From assembly GCA_036387475.1 (NCBI GenBank), contig DASVTR010000003.1, positions 124,001-188,000 of the forward strand: DNA of 64,000 bases. Reading direction: 5' to 3'. Shown piece after piece: positions 24,995-33,844 of the stretch. A model generated the notes under the pieces. That model was not told the DNA's origin, ran no database searches, and saw nothing but the letters and a program-made list of their open reading frames with translations. Within the stretch, counting starts at the first letter, position 1. Every line of letters begins with the position of its first letter. Origin of the DNA: DASVTR01 sp036387475 (GTDB lineage: Bacteria; Acidobacteriota; Blastocatellia; Pyrinomonadales; Pyrinomonadaceae). The translations under genes and the position numbers were made by a program.

Positions 24995-26623
24995 ATGTCT
25001 CTCCAAGCGCCTGCGGCTGTGCTCTTCTCAAACGACCTCTGCGAAAGGTTTCCAAACTTTTGCGAGTCGGTCTATAAAACTGCGGGCAACATCAGCCCGC
25101 TCTACCGTCTCGATTGGATTGACTGGACGATCCTCTCGCTCTACTTCAGCGTGCTGCTCGTGCTCGCCATCTACGGCGGCTACCGCATCAAGCAGGTCAT
25201 AGACTTCTGGCGCTACCGCAAGCTTGGCCCAGAGCCGAAGACTCGCTTCAAGGAAGATGAACTGCCCGTTATCACCGTCCAGTTGCCGCTCTTCAACGAG
25301 ATGTATGTCGTCGAGCGGCTCTTGAAGGCCATCACCGAAATTGATTACCCGCGCGACCGCCTTGAGATTCAGGTGTTGGATGATTCGACCGACGAGACGG
25401 TCAAGATAGCCCGCGCCACGGTCGAGCATTATCGCGCGCAGGGCTTTGACGTGCACTACATCCATCGCACTGACCGCACGGGTTTCAAGGCTGGCGCGCT
25501 GGAAAACGGATTGAAGTCTGCGAAAGGCGAACTGGCCGCCATCTTCGATGCAGACTTTGTGCCCAAACCTGATTGCCTGCGCAAGCTCGTACACTACTTT
25601 ACAGACCCTACGGTCGGCTGCGCACAGATGCGCTGGTCGCACATCAACGGCTCTTACAATCTGCTGACGCGACTGCAAACCATCATGCTCGACGGCCACT
25701 TCGTCGTCGAACAGACCGTACGCAATCGCACGGGCGGCTTCTTCAATTTCAACGGGACGGCTGGCATCTGGCGACGCAAGGCCATAGAGATGAGCGGCGG
25801 CTGGCAGCACGACACCTTAACCGAAGACACAGACCTCTCTTTCCGCGCGCAGTTAATGGGCTGGCGCTTCGTTTATTTGCTGGACGAGGATGCACCGTCA
25901 GAGATTCCGGTTGAGATTAATGCCTTCAAGGCGCAGCAGCGACGCTGGGCTAAGGGCGTGATGCAGGTTGGCTTAAAGCTTTATCGACGCATCTGGTTTG
26001 CGCCGCTCCCGCTGAGGGTCAAGCTTGAGATGTTCTTTCGCCTGACGGGCAACATCAGCTACCCTTTGATGATTCTCGTCAGCCTGCTGCAATTCCCGCT
26101 GCTTCTCGTACGCTACCAGCAGGGCTTTTATCACCTGATGGTCTTCGACGTGCCGCTGCTTTTCTTCTCAACACTCTCGGTCGTTTTCTTTTACGGCACG
26201 GGCGTCTGGTACTTGGGCGAGCGGCGCAGGTCGCGTCTCCTGCATTTGCCGCTCGTGATGGCGCTCGGCATCGGCCTTGCTTTCTCAAACGCCCGCGCCG
26301 TACTCGAAGCCCTGGTCGGCTACCAGACGGAGTTTGTACGCACGCCCAAGTATCAGGTTGAGAAGGCGTCTGATGAAACCTGGAAGCGGAAGAAGTATAA
26401 GCGCAAGCGCGGGTGGCTACCGCTGCTCGAACTCGCTTTCGCCGGTTATTTCCTGTTAGCTATCATGTACGCCGTGCGATTTCACATGTGGGGGACGCTG
26501 CCGTTTATGTTCCTCTTCCTCTTCGGCTACGGCTACATGGGCGTGATGAGTTTGCTGCAAACGACGGGCGGCCAGCGCCTGCAAGCTCTGCGCCGGCCAC
26601 TGGCTATCAGCCGCAGGCCGTGA
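24995..26623 (+). CDS. Processive family 2 glycosyltransferase (cellulose-synthase-like)
   Basis: Encodes 542 aa from the ATG at 24995. The enzyme resembles CslA/mannan synthase-type or cellulose-synthase-like GT2 proteins that extend a polysaccharide across the membrane. An N-terminal membrane segment (WTILSLYFSVLLVLAIYGGY) precedes the GT domain, which carries VQLPLFNEMYVV, VLDDSTDE, the DxD-like AIFDADFVP, TEDTDLSFRAQLMGW and the processive QQRRWAKG motif. Four or five further membrane helices follow. No PilZ domain is fused, and no partner such as BcsB is adjacent. Product chemistry cannot be read from sequence. Confidence 0.9.
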   Translation: MSLQAPAAVLFSNDLCERFPNFCESVYKTAGNISPLYRLDWIDWTILSLYFSVLLVLAIYGGYRIKQVIDFWRYRKLGPEPKTRFKEDELPVITVQLPLFNEMYVVERLLKAITEIDYPRDRLEIQVLDDSTDETVKIARATVEHYRAQGFDVHYIHRTDRTGFKAGALENGLKSAKGELAAIFDADFVPKPDCLRKLVHYFTDPTVGCAQMRWSHINGSYNLLTRLQTIMLDGHFVVEQTVRNRTGGFFNFNGTAGIWRRKAIEMSGGWQHDTLTEDTDLSFRAQLMGWRFVYLLDEDAPSEIPVEINAFKAQQRRWAKGVMQVGLKLYRRIWFAPLPLRVKLEMFFRLTGNISYPLMILVSLLQFPLLLVRYQQGFYHLMVFDVPLLFFSTLSVVFFYGTGVWYLGERRRSRLLHLPLVMALGIGLAFSNARAVLEALVGYQTEFVRTPKYQVEKASDETWKRKKYKRKRGWLPLLELAFAGYFLLAIMYAVRFHMWGTLPFMFLFLFGYGYMGVMSLLQTTGGQRLQALRRPLAISRRP

Positions 26624-26742
26624 GCAATTAAGATTAGAGAACTTCGCTTCGTCTCTGCCCGTACTAAATAGCGTGACCTTCTCTGTCGCTTCGTCGCAGA
26701 AAGCAGCGCCATTTCCCTTATCAAAAGTCGAGTCAATTACAG

Positions 26743-28164
26743 ATGAAACTACAGCCTTCAAGATTGCGCTCCTGCTTCGCCTTACTCATCATCGCGAGCT
26801 TTTCTTTCAGCCTCGTCAGCGCCGCGCCCGATAAAGATTTCTGGGACGAGCCGGGCGTTCGCCTGCTCAATCAACCGCTCGCGGAATATAGAGCGCGGCG
26901 GCAGAAATTGTTGGGCGAGATAAAGGACGGCATCGTCGTCATCCTCGGCAGCGTCGAAGAGAGCGCGGGCGTCGAAGCGCGTTATCGCCAGAATAACTGG
27001 ATGGCTTATTTGACGGGCGTGCGCACTCCCGGCTCAGCCGTGATGCTCGTGCCGCAAGGCTTGCCTTCCCTGGGCGGCGCGCGTGAGATTGTTTTCATCC
27101 CTCCACGCAATCTGGTGATGGAGCGTTGGACGGGCGTGCAGCTTGGGCCAAGCGAAGAGACTGCCAAAGCCTTCGGTGTCGAACGCGTGCTCTCTTACAG
27201 GGATGACCTCTGGCCCAAGTTGAAGGAGGCCGCCGCGCTTCCCGCTTTCAAGAACGCGCAGGGACAGAGCACGATGAAGCTCTACACGATTGCGCCGAAT
27301 GAGCCGTCAAATGGTTTCGTGCGTGAGTACAAATTTGTCGAGCGGGCGCGGAAAGAGTTGCCGGGCGTTGAGGTTGTGACCAGCGAGCAAATGATTTCTT
27401 ACAAAATCGGCGAGATGCGCAAAGTCAAATCGTCTGCCGAAATGGCGCTGCTGCAAAAAGCTATTGATATTACAGGCGAAGCGCAGCGTGACATAGCGTT
27501 GAATCTCAAGCCCGGCATGTACGAATATGAAGTGCAGGCGCTATTGGAAGCGGCTTTCACCAGAAACGGCGCTGAGCGGCCCGGCTTTCCTTCAATCGTC
27601 GGCAGCGGCATCTACTCGACTATCCTGCACTACAACGAGAATCACAAAAAGATTGACGACGGCGATTTGATTGTCTGCGACATTGGCGCGGAATATTCGC
27701 TCTACACAGCCGACATCACGCGCACCTATCCTGCGAACGGCAAGTTTACGGAGCGACAACGCGCTATCTACCAACTCGTCCTCGACACGCAAACGGCGGC
27801 AGCCGCGCACTGGAAGCCCGGCATGACGCTCGGCGATTTAGAAAACTTCGTCAAGCAACAGATGCGCAAGAGTCCGCTCCGGGCGCGCGACGCGGATGGC
27901 AAAGAATACACGCTGGATCACTTCTTCATACACGGCCTCGGCCACTGGCTCGGCATGGACGTGCATGACACGGGCGACTACGCGCTACCGATAGCTCCCG
28001 GCTCTGTCTTCACCATCGAACCCGGAATCTATATTCAGTCGGAAAAGCTCGGCGTCCGCATCGAAGACGACTACGCCATCATGCCAGACAATGCGCTGCG
28101 TAAACTCTCGGAAAAGATTCCGTCCGCGCCGGACGACATCGAGCGCCTGATGAAACGCAAGTAG
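26743..28164 (+). CDS. Secreted M24 family Xaa-Pro aminopeptidase
   Basis: Encodes 473 aa. A signal peptide (about 1-27, SFSFSLVSAAP) is followed by the N-terminal aminopeptidase-P domain (VEARYRQNNWMAYLTGV) and the pita-bread M24 domain. The metal ligands are visible: two Asp in VCDIGAEYSLYTADITRTY, His in HGLGHWLGMDVHD, Glu in FTIEPGIYI and Glu in VRIEDDYAI. It would cut X-Pro bonds outside the cytoplasm. Together with the M28 peptidase it indicates extracellular peptide scavenging. A perfect 17-bp hairpin terminator follows. Confidence 0.93.
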   Translation: MKLQPSRLRSCFALLIIASFSFSLVSAAPDKDFWDEPGVRLLNQPLAEYRARRQKLLGEIKDGIVVILGSVEESAGVEARYRQNNWMAYLTGVRTPGSAVMLVPQGLPSLGGAREIVFIPPRNLVMERWTGVQLGPSEETAKAFGVERVLSYRDDLWPKLKEAAALPAFKNAQGQSTMKLYTIAPNEPSNGFVREYKFVERARKELPGVEVVTSEQMISYKIGEMRKVKSSAEMALLQKAIDITGEAQRDIALNLKPGMYEYEVQALLEAAFTRNGAERPGFPSIVGSGIYSTILHYNENHKKIDDGDLIVCDIGAEYSLYTADITRTYPANGKFTERQRAIYQLVLDTQTAAAAHWKPGMTLGDLENFVKQQMRKSPLRARDADGKEYTLDHFFIHGLGHWLGMDVHDTGDYALPIAPGSVFTIEPGIYIQSEKLGVRIEDDYAIMPDNALRKLSEKIPSAPDDIERLMKRK

Positions 28165-28185
28165 GAATTAGCAAGGAGAAATGAT

Positions 28186-28222
28186 GAAAGCGTGGCTACT
28201 CATTTTGAGTAGCCACGCTTTC
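28186..28222. terminator. Bidirectional terminator between convergent genes
   Basis: Perfect 17-bp stem (28186-28202 with 28206-28222; GAAAGCGTGGCTACTCA and its complement) with a TTT loop. It lies between the M24 and Bax-inhibitor-like genes. Confidence 0.85.
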
Positions 28223-28241
28223 GTCTGTAGTGCTCTTGAAG

Positions 28242-28985
28242 TTAATCGCTGTCGGAGTTGAGCAGGCTCAAGAGCGAGATGAAAATGTTGAACGCGTCCA
28301 GATAGAGCGAGAGCGCTCCGGCCACGTATTCATTCGTCGGATAGTGGCGAATAATGTTCGACGTATCGTAGAGCACGAAGCCCGCGAACAGCAGCAGCGT
28401 CGCCGCCGAGATGGCGAAAGCAAACGCGCTTGAGCCGACTATCAGAATGTTCAGCAGGCCCGCGAGAATTACCACGATCAAGCCCGTCACCATCAGCCCG
28501 CGCAGGAAGCTAAAATCCTTTTTCGAGATGAAGACGTAGGCCGTCAATCCACCGAAGATGCCAATTGTCAACACACCCGCCTGCCAGATAGAAGCAGGAT
28601 TAGTTTGGCCCAGTACGTAGAGCAGCGGCGAAATCATCACGCCCGTGAGCGTCGTAAAACCGAAGAGCGCTGCCAGATTAACGCCCGGCACATGGCGCAC
28701 GGCCTGCGCGCCAATCACGCCGCCAATCATCATGAAAAACATGATCCACGGATGCTCAAAGGCAAACTGTAAAACCGGCGGAGAGTTAAGGCCCAGCCAT
28801 GCGCCGCCGACGGCAAACAGCGTTGCCGCGAAAAAGAGCGCGTAGACCTTGCGTATAAAGCCCAAACGCTCGCCAAGGCTCGCTTGCGCCGCAGTGCGCG
28901 CAGGGAGATTGCCCCACTCGTTGCCCGGCGTTTGCCACGGCTGAGGCTCTGTGTAGCGTTGATTTGGAGACTTAAATTCGTTCAT
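28242..28985 (-). CDS. Bax inhibitor-1 / YccA family membrane protein
   Basis: Encodes 247 aa. The N-terminal 45 residues are soluble (MNEFKSPNQRYTEPQPWQT), then come seven hydrophobic segments typical of BI-1/TMBIM proteins (KVYALFFAATLFAVGGAWLG, LILFAGFVLYDTSNII-type final helices). The late DAFNIFISLLSLL matches the conserved C-terminal region of the family. Bacterial homologues act as pH-dependent calcium leak channels or bind FtsH; which applies here is unknown. It is convergent with the M24 peptidase gene. Confidence 0.9.
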   Translation of the reverse strand: MNEFKSPNQRYTEPQPWQTPGNEWGNLPARTAAQASLGERLGFIRKVYALFFAATLFAVGGAWLGLNSPPVLQFAFEHPWIMFFMMIGGVIGAQAVRHVPGVNLAALFGFTTLTGVMISPLLYVLGQTNPASIWQAGVLTIGIFGGLTAYVFISKKDFSFLRGLMVTGLIVVILAGLLNILIVGSSAFAFAISAATLLLFAGFVLYDTSNIIRHYPTNEYVAGALSLYLDAFNIFISLLSLLNSDSD

Positions 28986-29263
28986 CTGTATTTCCTTTGC
29001 TAAATTTTAAGCTCACTCGCGCCCCTGAAAGATTACGCGCGAATGAGTATCATTAAGATGCTTTGAGCGTTGCTGTAGATGTATCTCGTGCCAGTATAGC
29101 CCATGCTGTCGACCGCCTGCCACATGATTATCGTGCGGACGGCAATGTTGACAAGTTTTGCCGCGTCAGGTGAAGATGCTCGCAGCCTGCTGAAAAACTT
29201 TAACGCTGTGTCTTAAACACCTGATGCCTGTTTCTATTCTTTCCCTTTCAGAAGAACGATTCC

Positions 29264-31483
29264 ATGTCAATTTCTGCCGCTGAATCTGCGCCACGCGACG
29301 GAACGTCGCGTGTGGCGGTCGCCATCACTTGCCTGTTGATTCTGGCGGCATTGATTGACTCGCAGGTGGTCGCCGCCATCGCGCCGCAGATAGCCGCTGG
29401 CCTCGGCAGTTTACCGACAATCGTAGCAAGCAGCGTGACTATCTACGCCGTGACCGCTGCGGCTGTAGCGCTCCTGCTGGGCCGTTATTCAAGGCGCATG
29501 GATGCGCGAGCGTGGCTGCCCGCCGCCGCCGCCGTCTTCGTCGCCGCGAGCCTGTTGGCTTCCGCTTCAACGCACGTCTCTGTTTTCCTCGCCGCGCGCT
29601 CACTCGCCGGAGTAGCGGGCGGCCTTATCTCCGCGCTTGCCATCGCCGCGCTGGCAGATGCCTCTGCCTATGCGAAACGTGGCAAACAGATGAGCGGCGT
29701 GGCGATCAGCTATTTCCTTGCGCCAGTCGTAGGCGTTCCGCTCGGCGCGTTTCTAACCGAAAGAACGGGCTGGCGCTCTGTCTTCTGGACGGTAGCTATT
29801 CTGGCAGCGCTGGCGGGCCTTCTCATCAAGCTATTCCCGCTCACTCCTGCTGCAAGCGATGACGGCGCGCGTGAAGGAACGAATAACGCGGAGGCGAGCG
29901 TAGCACCGACGACGCCTGCGAAAACTTCGCTCTGGGAACTAATGAACCGTTCGCGCTCGACGCGCATGGGTTTGATAAGCGCGTTTTTCGTCTCCGGCGG
30001 GCTGGTCGGGTTTACGACCTTCCTGGGCACATGGCTGGCCGAAGGCTTTCACGTCAGAGCGGGCGGGGTTGGCCGCGTTTATGCGCTGGCGGGCGTCGGC
30101 GCGGTCGCTGGAAGCGTGTTGGGAGGGATGCTGGCCGACCGTCTTGGTAAACGGCGCATCGCGGCGCAGAGCAGCGCCCTCATGGTTTTTTGCCTGTTGC
30201 TGCTGCCCACTTTTACGTGGAGCGCGACGCTGTGGGCTTTAATTTGTATCACTGCCTTTCTGGCGGCGATGCGCGTCGCTCCCTTGCAGGCGATTGTGAC
30301 AGAAGTGGTGGAACCCGCGGAGCGCGCGACGTACGTTGCGTTGCGAAACAGCGCATCGCAACTGGGCATCGCGGCGGCTGTGGCCGGAGGCGGTCGCCTC
30401 TACGCGGGCTATGGCCTGACGGGCGTCGGCCTGCTGTGCACCGCGCTGACGCTCGGAGCGTGGCTGACGATTCGACTCATGGACGACCCGCACGACCGCA
30501 TCCAGGCGACGAGCGATGTTGAACTCCGGCCTCATATCAGAGGCACGGGCAGGCGTTGGTCGCGCAGGCTAGCCATTACAGCTTTGTGCCTCGTGCTGTT
30601 TGTCTGCGCGGTGCTGCCGTATGCTTTGAGCTTTCTGATTACGAAGGCTGGAACGCGGCCCGGCGAGCGCGACCGCAAGGATACGCCCGCCGCGCAGAAT
30701 ACGACTTTTGAAAACGTCACCTTCGTTTCCTCAGATGGTAATAAACTGTCCGGCTGGTATCTGCCGTCGAGCAGTCATAAGGTGACGATTATCATGGCGC
30801 ACGGCCTCTTTCGCTCGCGTTACGAAATGCTTGATCGCGGTGTGGCGCTCTGGCGCGAGGGCTACGGCGTGCTGCTCTATGACCTGCGGCGTCACGGGCA
30901 GAGCCGCGCTGAATTTTCGACCCTCGGTTACGACGAGCGCCATGACGTGACGGCGGCGCTCATGTTTATGCGTGAACGCGCGCCGGAAAACAGAATCGTA
31001 CTGATGGGCGTTTCGATGGGCGCGGCGGCGACGCTCCTCTCTGCGGCGGAGAGCGATAGTTTGATGGCTGTCGTCGCAGAGTCGAGCTTTCTCTCGTTCA
31101 GTGACACGGTATATCACCATATCGGGATGGCGCGACTGCCAAAGCTCGGAATTCGGCTGCCCACTTTTCCTTTTGCATCGCTGCTGGTAAGGTTCACAGC
31201 ATGGCGGCTCAATTTCCGCGCGGCGGATTTTGATGTCTTGCAGGCGGTGAAGAAAATCAAGTGCCCGATTCTTTTTATCGGCGGCAGCGCTGACCGGCGG
31301 ATGCCGAACGAGAGCGTGTTGGAGCCGCTCTACGCGGCGGCCAATCATCCGCTCAAACGCAAGTTCATCGTCGAGGGCGCGCAGCACGGACACGCTTATG
31401 ACAGGGACGACCAATCGCGCGTCGAGTACATCAAAGCTTTTACAGATTTTTTACAAACAATCGAGACGCAGGCCGTCGAGTAG
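29264..31483 (+). CDS. MFS transporter fused to an alpha/beta hydrolase
   Basis: Encodes 739 aa. Residues 15-405 form a DHA1-type MFS permease with about 12 helices, including LLLGRYSRRMDARAWLPAAA and GGMLADRLGKRRIA at the two loop-2/8 positions. One extra membrane helix (about 436-456) then leads to an alpha/beta hydrolase domain (about 480-735). Its triad is S584 (GVSMGAA), D677 (GGSADRRMP) and H708 (GAQHGHAY), with oxyanion region IIMAHGLFRSR. Both halves look intact, and no stop or frameshift separates them. A transporter coupled to hydrolysis of the exported or imported compound is the natural inference; substrate unknown. Confidence 0.88.
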   Translation: MSISAAESAPRDGTSRVAVAITCLLILAALIDSQVVAAIAPQIAAGLGSLPTIVASSVTIYAVTAAAVALLLGRYSRRMDARAWLPAAAAVFVAASLLASASTHVSVFLAARSLAGVAGGLISALAIAALADASAYAKRGKQMSGVAISYFLAPVVGVPLGAFLTERTGWRSVFWTVAILAALAGLLIKLFPLTPAASDDGAREGTNNAEASVAPTTPAKTSLWELMNRSRSTRMGLISAFFVSGGLVGFTTFLGTWLAEGFHVRAGGVGRVYALAGVGAVAGSVLGGMLADRLGKRRIAAQSSALMVFCLLLLPTFTWSATLWALICITAFLAAMRVAPLQAIVTEVVEPAERATYVALRNSASQLGIAAAVAGGGRLYAGYGLTGVGLLCTALTLGAWLTIRLMDDPHDRIQATSDVELRPHIRGTGRRWSRRLAITALCLVLFVCAVLPYALSFLITKAGTRPGERDRKDTPAAQNTTFENVTFVSSDGNKLSGWYLPSSSHKVTIIMAHGLFRSRYEMLDRGVALWREGYGVLLYDLRRHGQSRAEFSTLGYDERHDVTAALMFMRERAPENRIVLMGVSMGAAATLLSAAESDSLMAVVAESSFLSFSDTVYHHIGMARLPKLGIRLPTFPFASLLVRFTAWRLNFRAADFDVLQAVKKIKCPILFIGGSADRRMPNESVLEPLYAAANHPLKRKFIVEGAQHGHAYDRDDQSRVEYIKAFTDFLQTIETQAVE

Positions 31484-31573
31484 TGAAACAGAAAGCGCGG
31501 CGCTGACGTATCAAAAGTTATTCAAGGAACAGTTACCAGCCAGCTTTATTCAAACGGAAAGGAAGTCATACAC

Positions 31574-32221
31574 ATGAAACTCAAAGGAAAAGCTCTAGCT
31601 CGCGTCCTCATTTACGTCACGTTCGTCTTCGCCTGTGTCGGATTAGGAGGCGCTAGCGCCGCGATAGCTCAGGATAACGCGATGAGCGGAGGCGGTCAGT
31701 CGAAAACAGACTCGCGTAAGCTGACGACGATTCAAATAGCAGCGGCTGACATCGGCGATATAAAAAATGCCGTCGAGGTGCGCTATCTTAATCTGCCGTT
31801 CGGAGCGCCGACCTTCGGTTACATGGAGATGGGCGGCGACCGCTATTACAGCAATCGTACGTGGCCGATTCTTCATTTGAAGCTGGCGCGCGAAGCCGTC
31901 TATGACGGTAAGACGTTGCTGGCGGGCGACTACGTTTTCTTCATCACTCCGAAAAGCGAGAAGCTGAAAACCGATTCGATGATGCTCTCGCTGGCCTCGT
32001 TTAAGCCCGATGCAACGCGCGGCACGTTTCTAGTCCCCGGCGATGTCTTTACCGAAACGCCGAAGGACGCCGTAGTCATCAGTCAAAAGCCTGTGACTTT
32101 CGGCAAGGGCGCGCCGGTCTCTCCCGCTCTGCAAGTCTCTGTCGGCAAAGAGGACAAGGCCATCGCTATCAAGCTGCATTACGGAGACCGCACGCTGACG
32201 GAAAAGCTGACGTTAAAATAA
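31574..32221 (+). CDS. Secreted protein of unknown function
   Basis: Encodes 215 aa with a signal peptide (about 1-33, ending ASAAIAQD) and GGAAAGG upstream of the ATG. The mature part contains VRYLNLPFGAPTFGYMEMGG, LLAGDYVFFITPKSEKLK and a C-terminal beta-rich segment (LHYGDRTLTEKLTLK). Weak resemblance to DUF2911-type proteins rests on the AGDY(V)FFI pattern, and I do not rely on it. It lies downstream of the MFS/hydrolase gene with a 90-bp gap and could be cotranscribed. No catalytic motif is visible. Confidence 0.7.
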   Translation: MKLKGKALARVLIYVTFVFACVGLGGASAAIAQDNAMSGGGQSKTDSRKLTTIQIAAADIGDIKNAVEVRYLNLPFGAPTFGYMEMGGDRYYSNRTWPILHLKLAREAVYDGKTLLAGDYVFFITPKSEKLKTDSMMLSLASFKPDATRGTFLVPGDVFTETPKDAVVISQKPVTFGKGAPVSPALQVSVGKEDKAIAIKLHYGDRTLTEKLTLK

Positions 32222-32262
32222 GCGGCTTCTGTTGCTTTCCCCTGTCTGTAAGGAGAATATTC

Positions 32263-32694
32263 ATGGACGAGAAAAGAAACGGCGAAGCGCGCGAGGCGGG
32301 CGCTGCGGCTACAGCCGCCATCGAAGATACGGGCGATTTGATTCCGTCGGCGGCAAACGAGCCTTCGACTTCGTATTCAATGCTTGAGCCGCGTATGAAG
32401 CGCGCCTACGGCGCTTATTACAAAGAGTTGTACTATACGCCGGAGCGTCGTGTCCTCGACCCGAAAGTGCAGGAGTTGATTTCGATAGCCGCGTCGCTCG
32501 TGGCAAAGTGCGAAGGCTGCCTTGACGGGCACATGAAAAAAGCGCTCTCGCTCGGCGCGACCAAAGAGGAGATTAGCGAGACTATCTGTATCGCTGCGGC
32601 CATCAATGCCGCCGCCATGATAGACCTCAGCGACCGCACCGCCGCACGCCTCGGCCTGAACCATTTTCCTTCAAAGCCAAACGATAAATCCTGA
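32263..32694 (+). CDS. Carboxymuconolactone decarboxylase / AhpD-like protein
   Basis: Encodes 143 aa. The CMD domain (about 45-140) has the AhpD-like CxxC in SLVAKCEGCLDGHMKKAL with the nearby His, the pattern used for peroxide or thiol-disulphide chemistry. The family helices follow in GATKEEISETICIAAAINA. The first 45 residues are a low-complexity acidic extension without a signal peptide. A protective peroxidase-type role is likely; there is no AhpC nearby. AGGAGAATATT precedes the ATG. Confidence 0.87.
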   Translation: MDEKRNGEAREAGAAATAAIEDTGDLIPSAANEPSTSYSMLEPRMKRAYGAYYKELYYTPERRVLDPKVQELISIAASLVAKCEGCLDGHMKKALSLGATKEEISETICIAAAINAAAMIDLSDRTAARLGLNHFPSKPNDKS

Positions 32695-32706
32695 AGATTG
32701 AATTAA

Positions 32707-32861
32707 CCACACAGAGAGCGTAGAAGCGCAGAGAAAGGACGAACGCTGCAACGATGGGCGATGAAGTAAGCGAAGAACTAAAACCACACGCCCTTTCTTT
32801 CGTTCATCGTTCATCGTTCCGGCTTCATCCTTTTCTCTGTGCCTCTGTGTCTCTGTGTCTC
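32707..32861. repeat. Word-arm palindrome, element 8, overlapping a gene start
   Basis: Outer arms consist of CACAGAG-type words at the left (from about 32708) and TCTCTGTG octamers at the right (about 32834-32861). Inner arms are CGTTCAT heptamers opposite ACGATG-type words. It starts about 12 bp after a stop and continues into codons of the following esterase gene. Confidence 0.8.
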
Positions 32862-33722
32862 TTCTTTGGTTTGGCAATAATCGGAAAGACGGTTGCCGCT
32901 CAAGAAGCTTCGCGCGGGCAGGTCGTTTACACGAAGTTTCGCTCCGAGAGCCTGGGCCGCAATGTTGACTGCGCTATCTCTCTGCCGCCTTCGTATGAAC
33001 GCGAACCACAGCGACGCTATCCGGTGCTGATTTTTCTGCACGGCCTCTTCAATAATCATCGTGATTGGGAAGAACGCGGGATGCAGGCGCGGCTCGAAGC
33101 TTTGCGCGCCGCAGGAAAAGTCGGCGAATTTATCGTCGCCGTTCCTGACGGCGCGAACAGCTTTTACTTGAACGGCAAGGACGGCACGCGTTATGAGGAT
33201 GCTATAGTCAACGACTTCATTTCCTTTGTTGATAAATCGTATCGCACGACCGGGACGGGGCGCGGGCGCGCTATCGAGGGCATTTCGATGGGCGGCTACG
33301 GCGCGCTCCTGATAGCCTTCAAGCATCCGCAGAAATTCACGGCGGTCGCGGCCCACAGCGCCGCGCTCTTTGAAGAACTGCCGAAGCCTCCCGTCCAGGC
33401 TTCGGATGGGCGCGGTAGATTCCGCTACGAGTTGGCCGCCAAACTCTTCGGCGCGCCATTCGACGAGCAATTTTTTCAAGCTAACAACCCGCTCTATCTG
33501 GCGAAAGCGAACGCTGCCAAAATCAAGCACCTGAAAATCTATTTCGATGTCGGCGAGCAGGATCGCTACGGCTTTGACGCTGGCAATCGCCAGCTTGACG
33601 CAACGCTCACAGCCGCCGGAATCAAACACGAGTTTTCGCCTGCGCCCGGCGAGCACGGTTGGTCTTTCCTGCTCTCACGCAGTACGGAAGCGCTCACCTT
33701 CGTCTGGAATGCCCTGCGCTGA
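32754..33722 (+). CDS. Secreted esterase (alpha/beta hydrolase, EsteraseD/Ag85-like)
   Basis: Encodes 322 aa. The catalytic Ser is S178 in GISMGGYGA, with the Asp in FDVGEQDRYG and the His in GEHGWSF. The domain starts with VLIFLHGLFNNHRDW. The N-terminus is odd: residues about 17-36 are encoded by the arm of a palindromic repeat, and together with CLFFGLAIIGKTVAA they make a long, unconventional signal peptide. The start codon itself (ATG at 32754) lies inside the repeat and has no good ribosome-binding site. The true start or original signal sequence may have been altered by the repeat. The enzymatic domain is intact. Confidence 0.85.
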   Translation: MGDEVSEELKPHALSFVHRSSFRLHPFLCASVSLCLFFGLAIIGKTVAAQEASRGQVVYTKFRSESLGRNVDCAISLPPSYEREPQRRYPVLIFLHGLFNNHRDWEERGMQARLEALRAAGKVGEFIVAVPDGANSFYLNGKDGTRYEDAIVNDFISFVDKSYRTTGTGRGRAIEGISMGGYGALLIAFKHPQKFTAVAAHSAALFEELPKPPVQASDGRGRFRYELAAKLFGAPFDEQFFQANNPLYLAKANAAKIKHLKIYFDVGEQDRYGFDAGNRQLDATLTAAGIKHEFSPAPGEHGWSFLLSRSTEALTFVWNALR

Positions 33723-33844
33723 AGTAACGGCGACGCAAAAGGTCACTGCTCTTCAGCATCGGACTGCTCATCAAAGTTTTTCCCACAGGTGTTATACTCT
33801 GCCGTTCGAAAGCTCGAATCATTTAGCTTGTCTTCAAAATACTT

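Noticed and set aside
32811..33656. 281-aa minus-strand frame under the esterase gene
   Set aside because: Antisense shadow; no ribosome-binding site and no recognisable domain.
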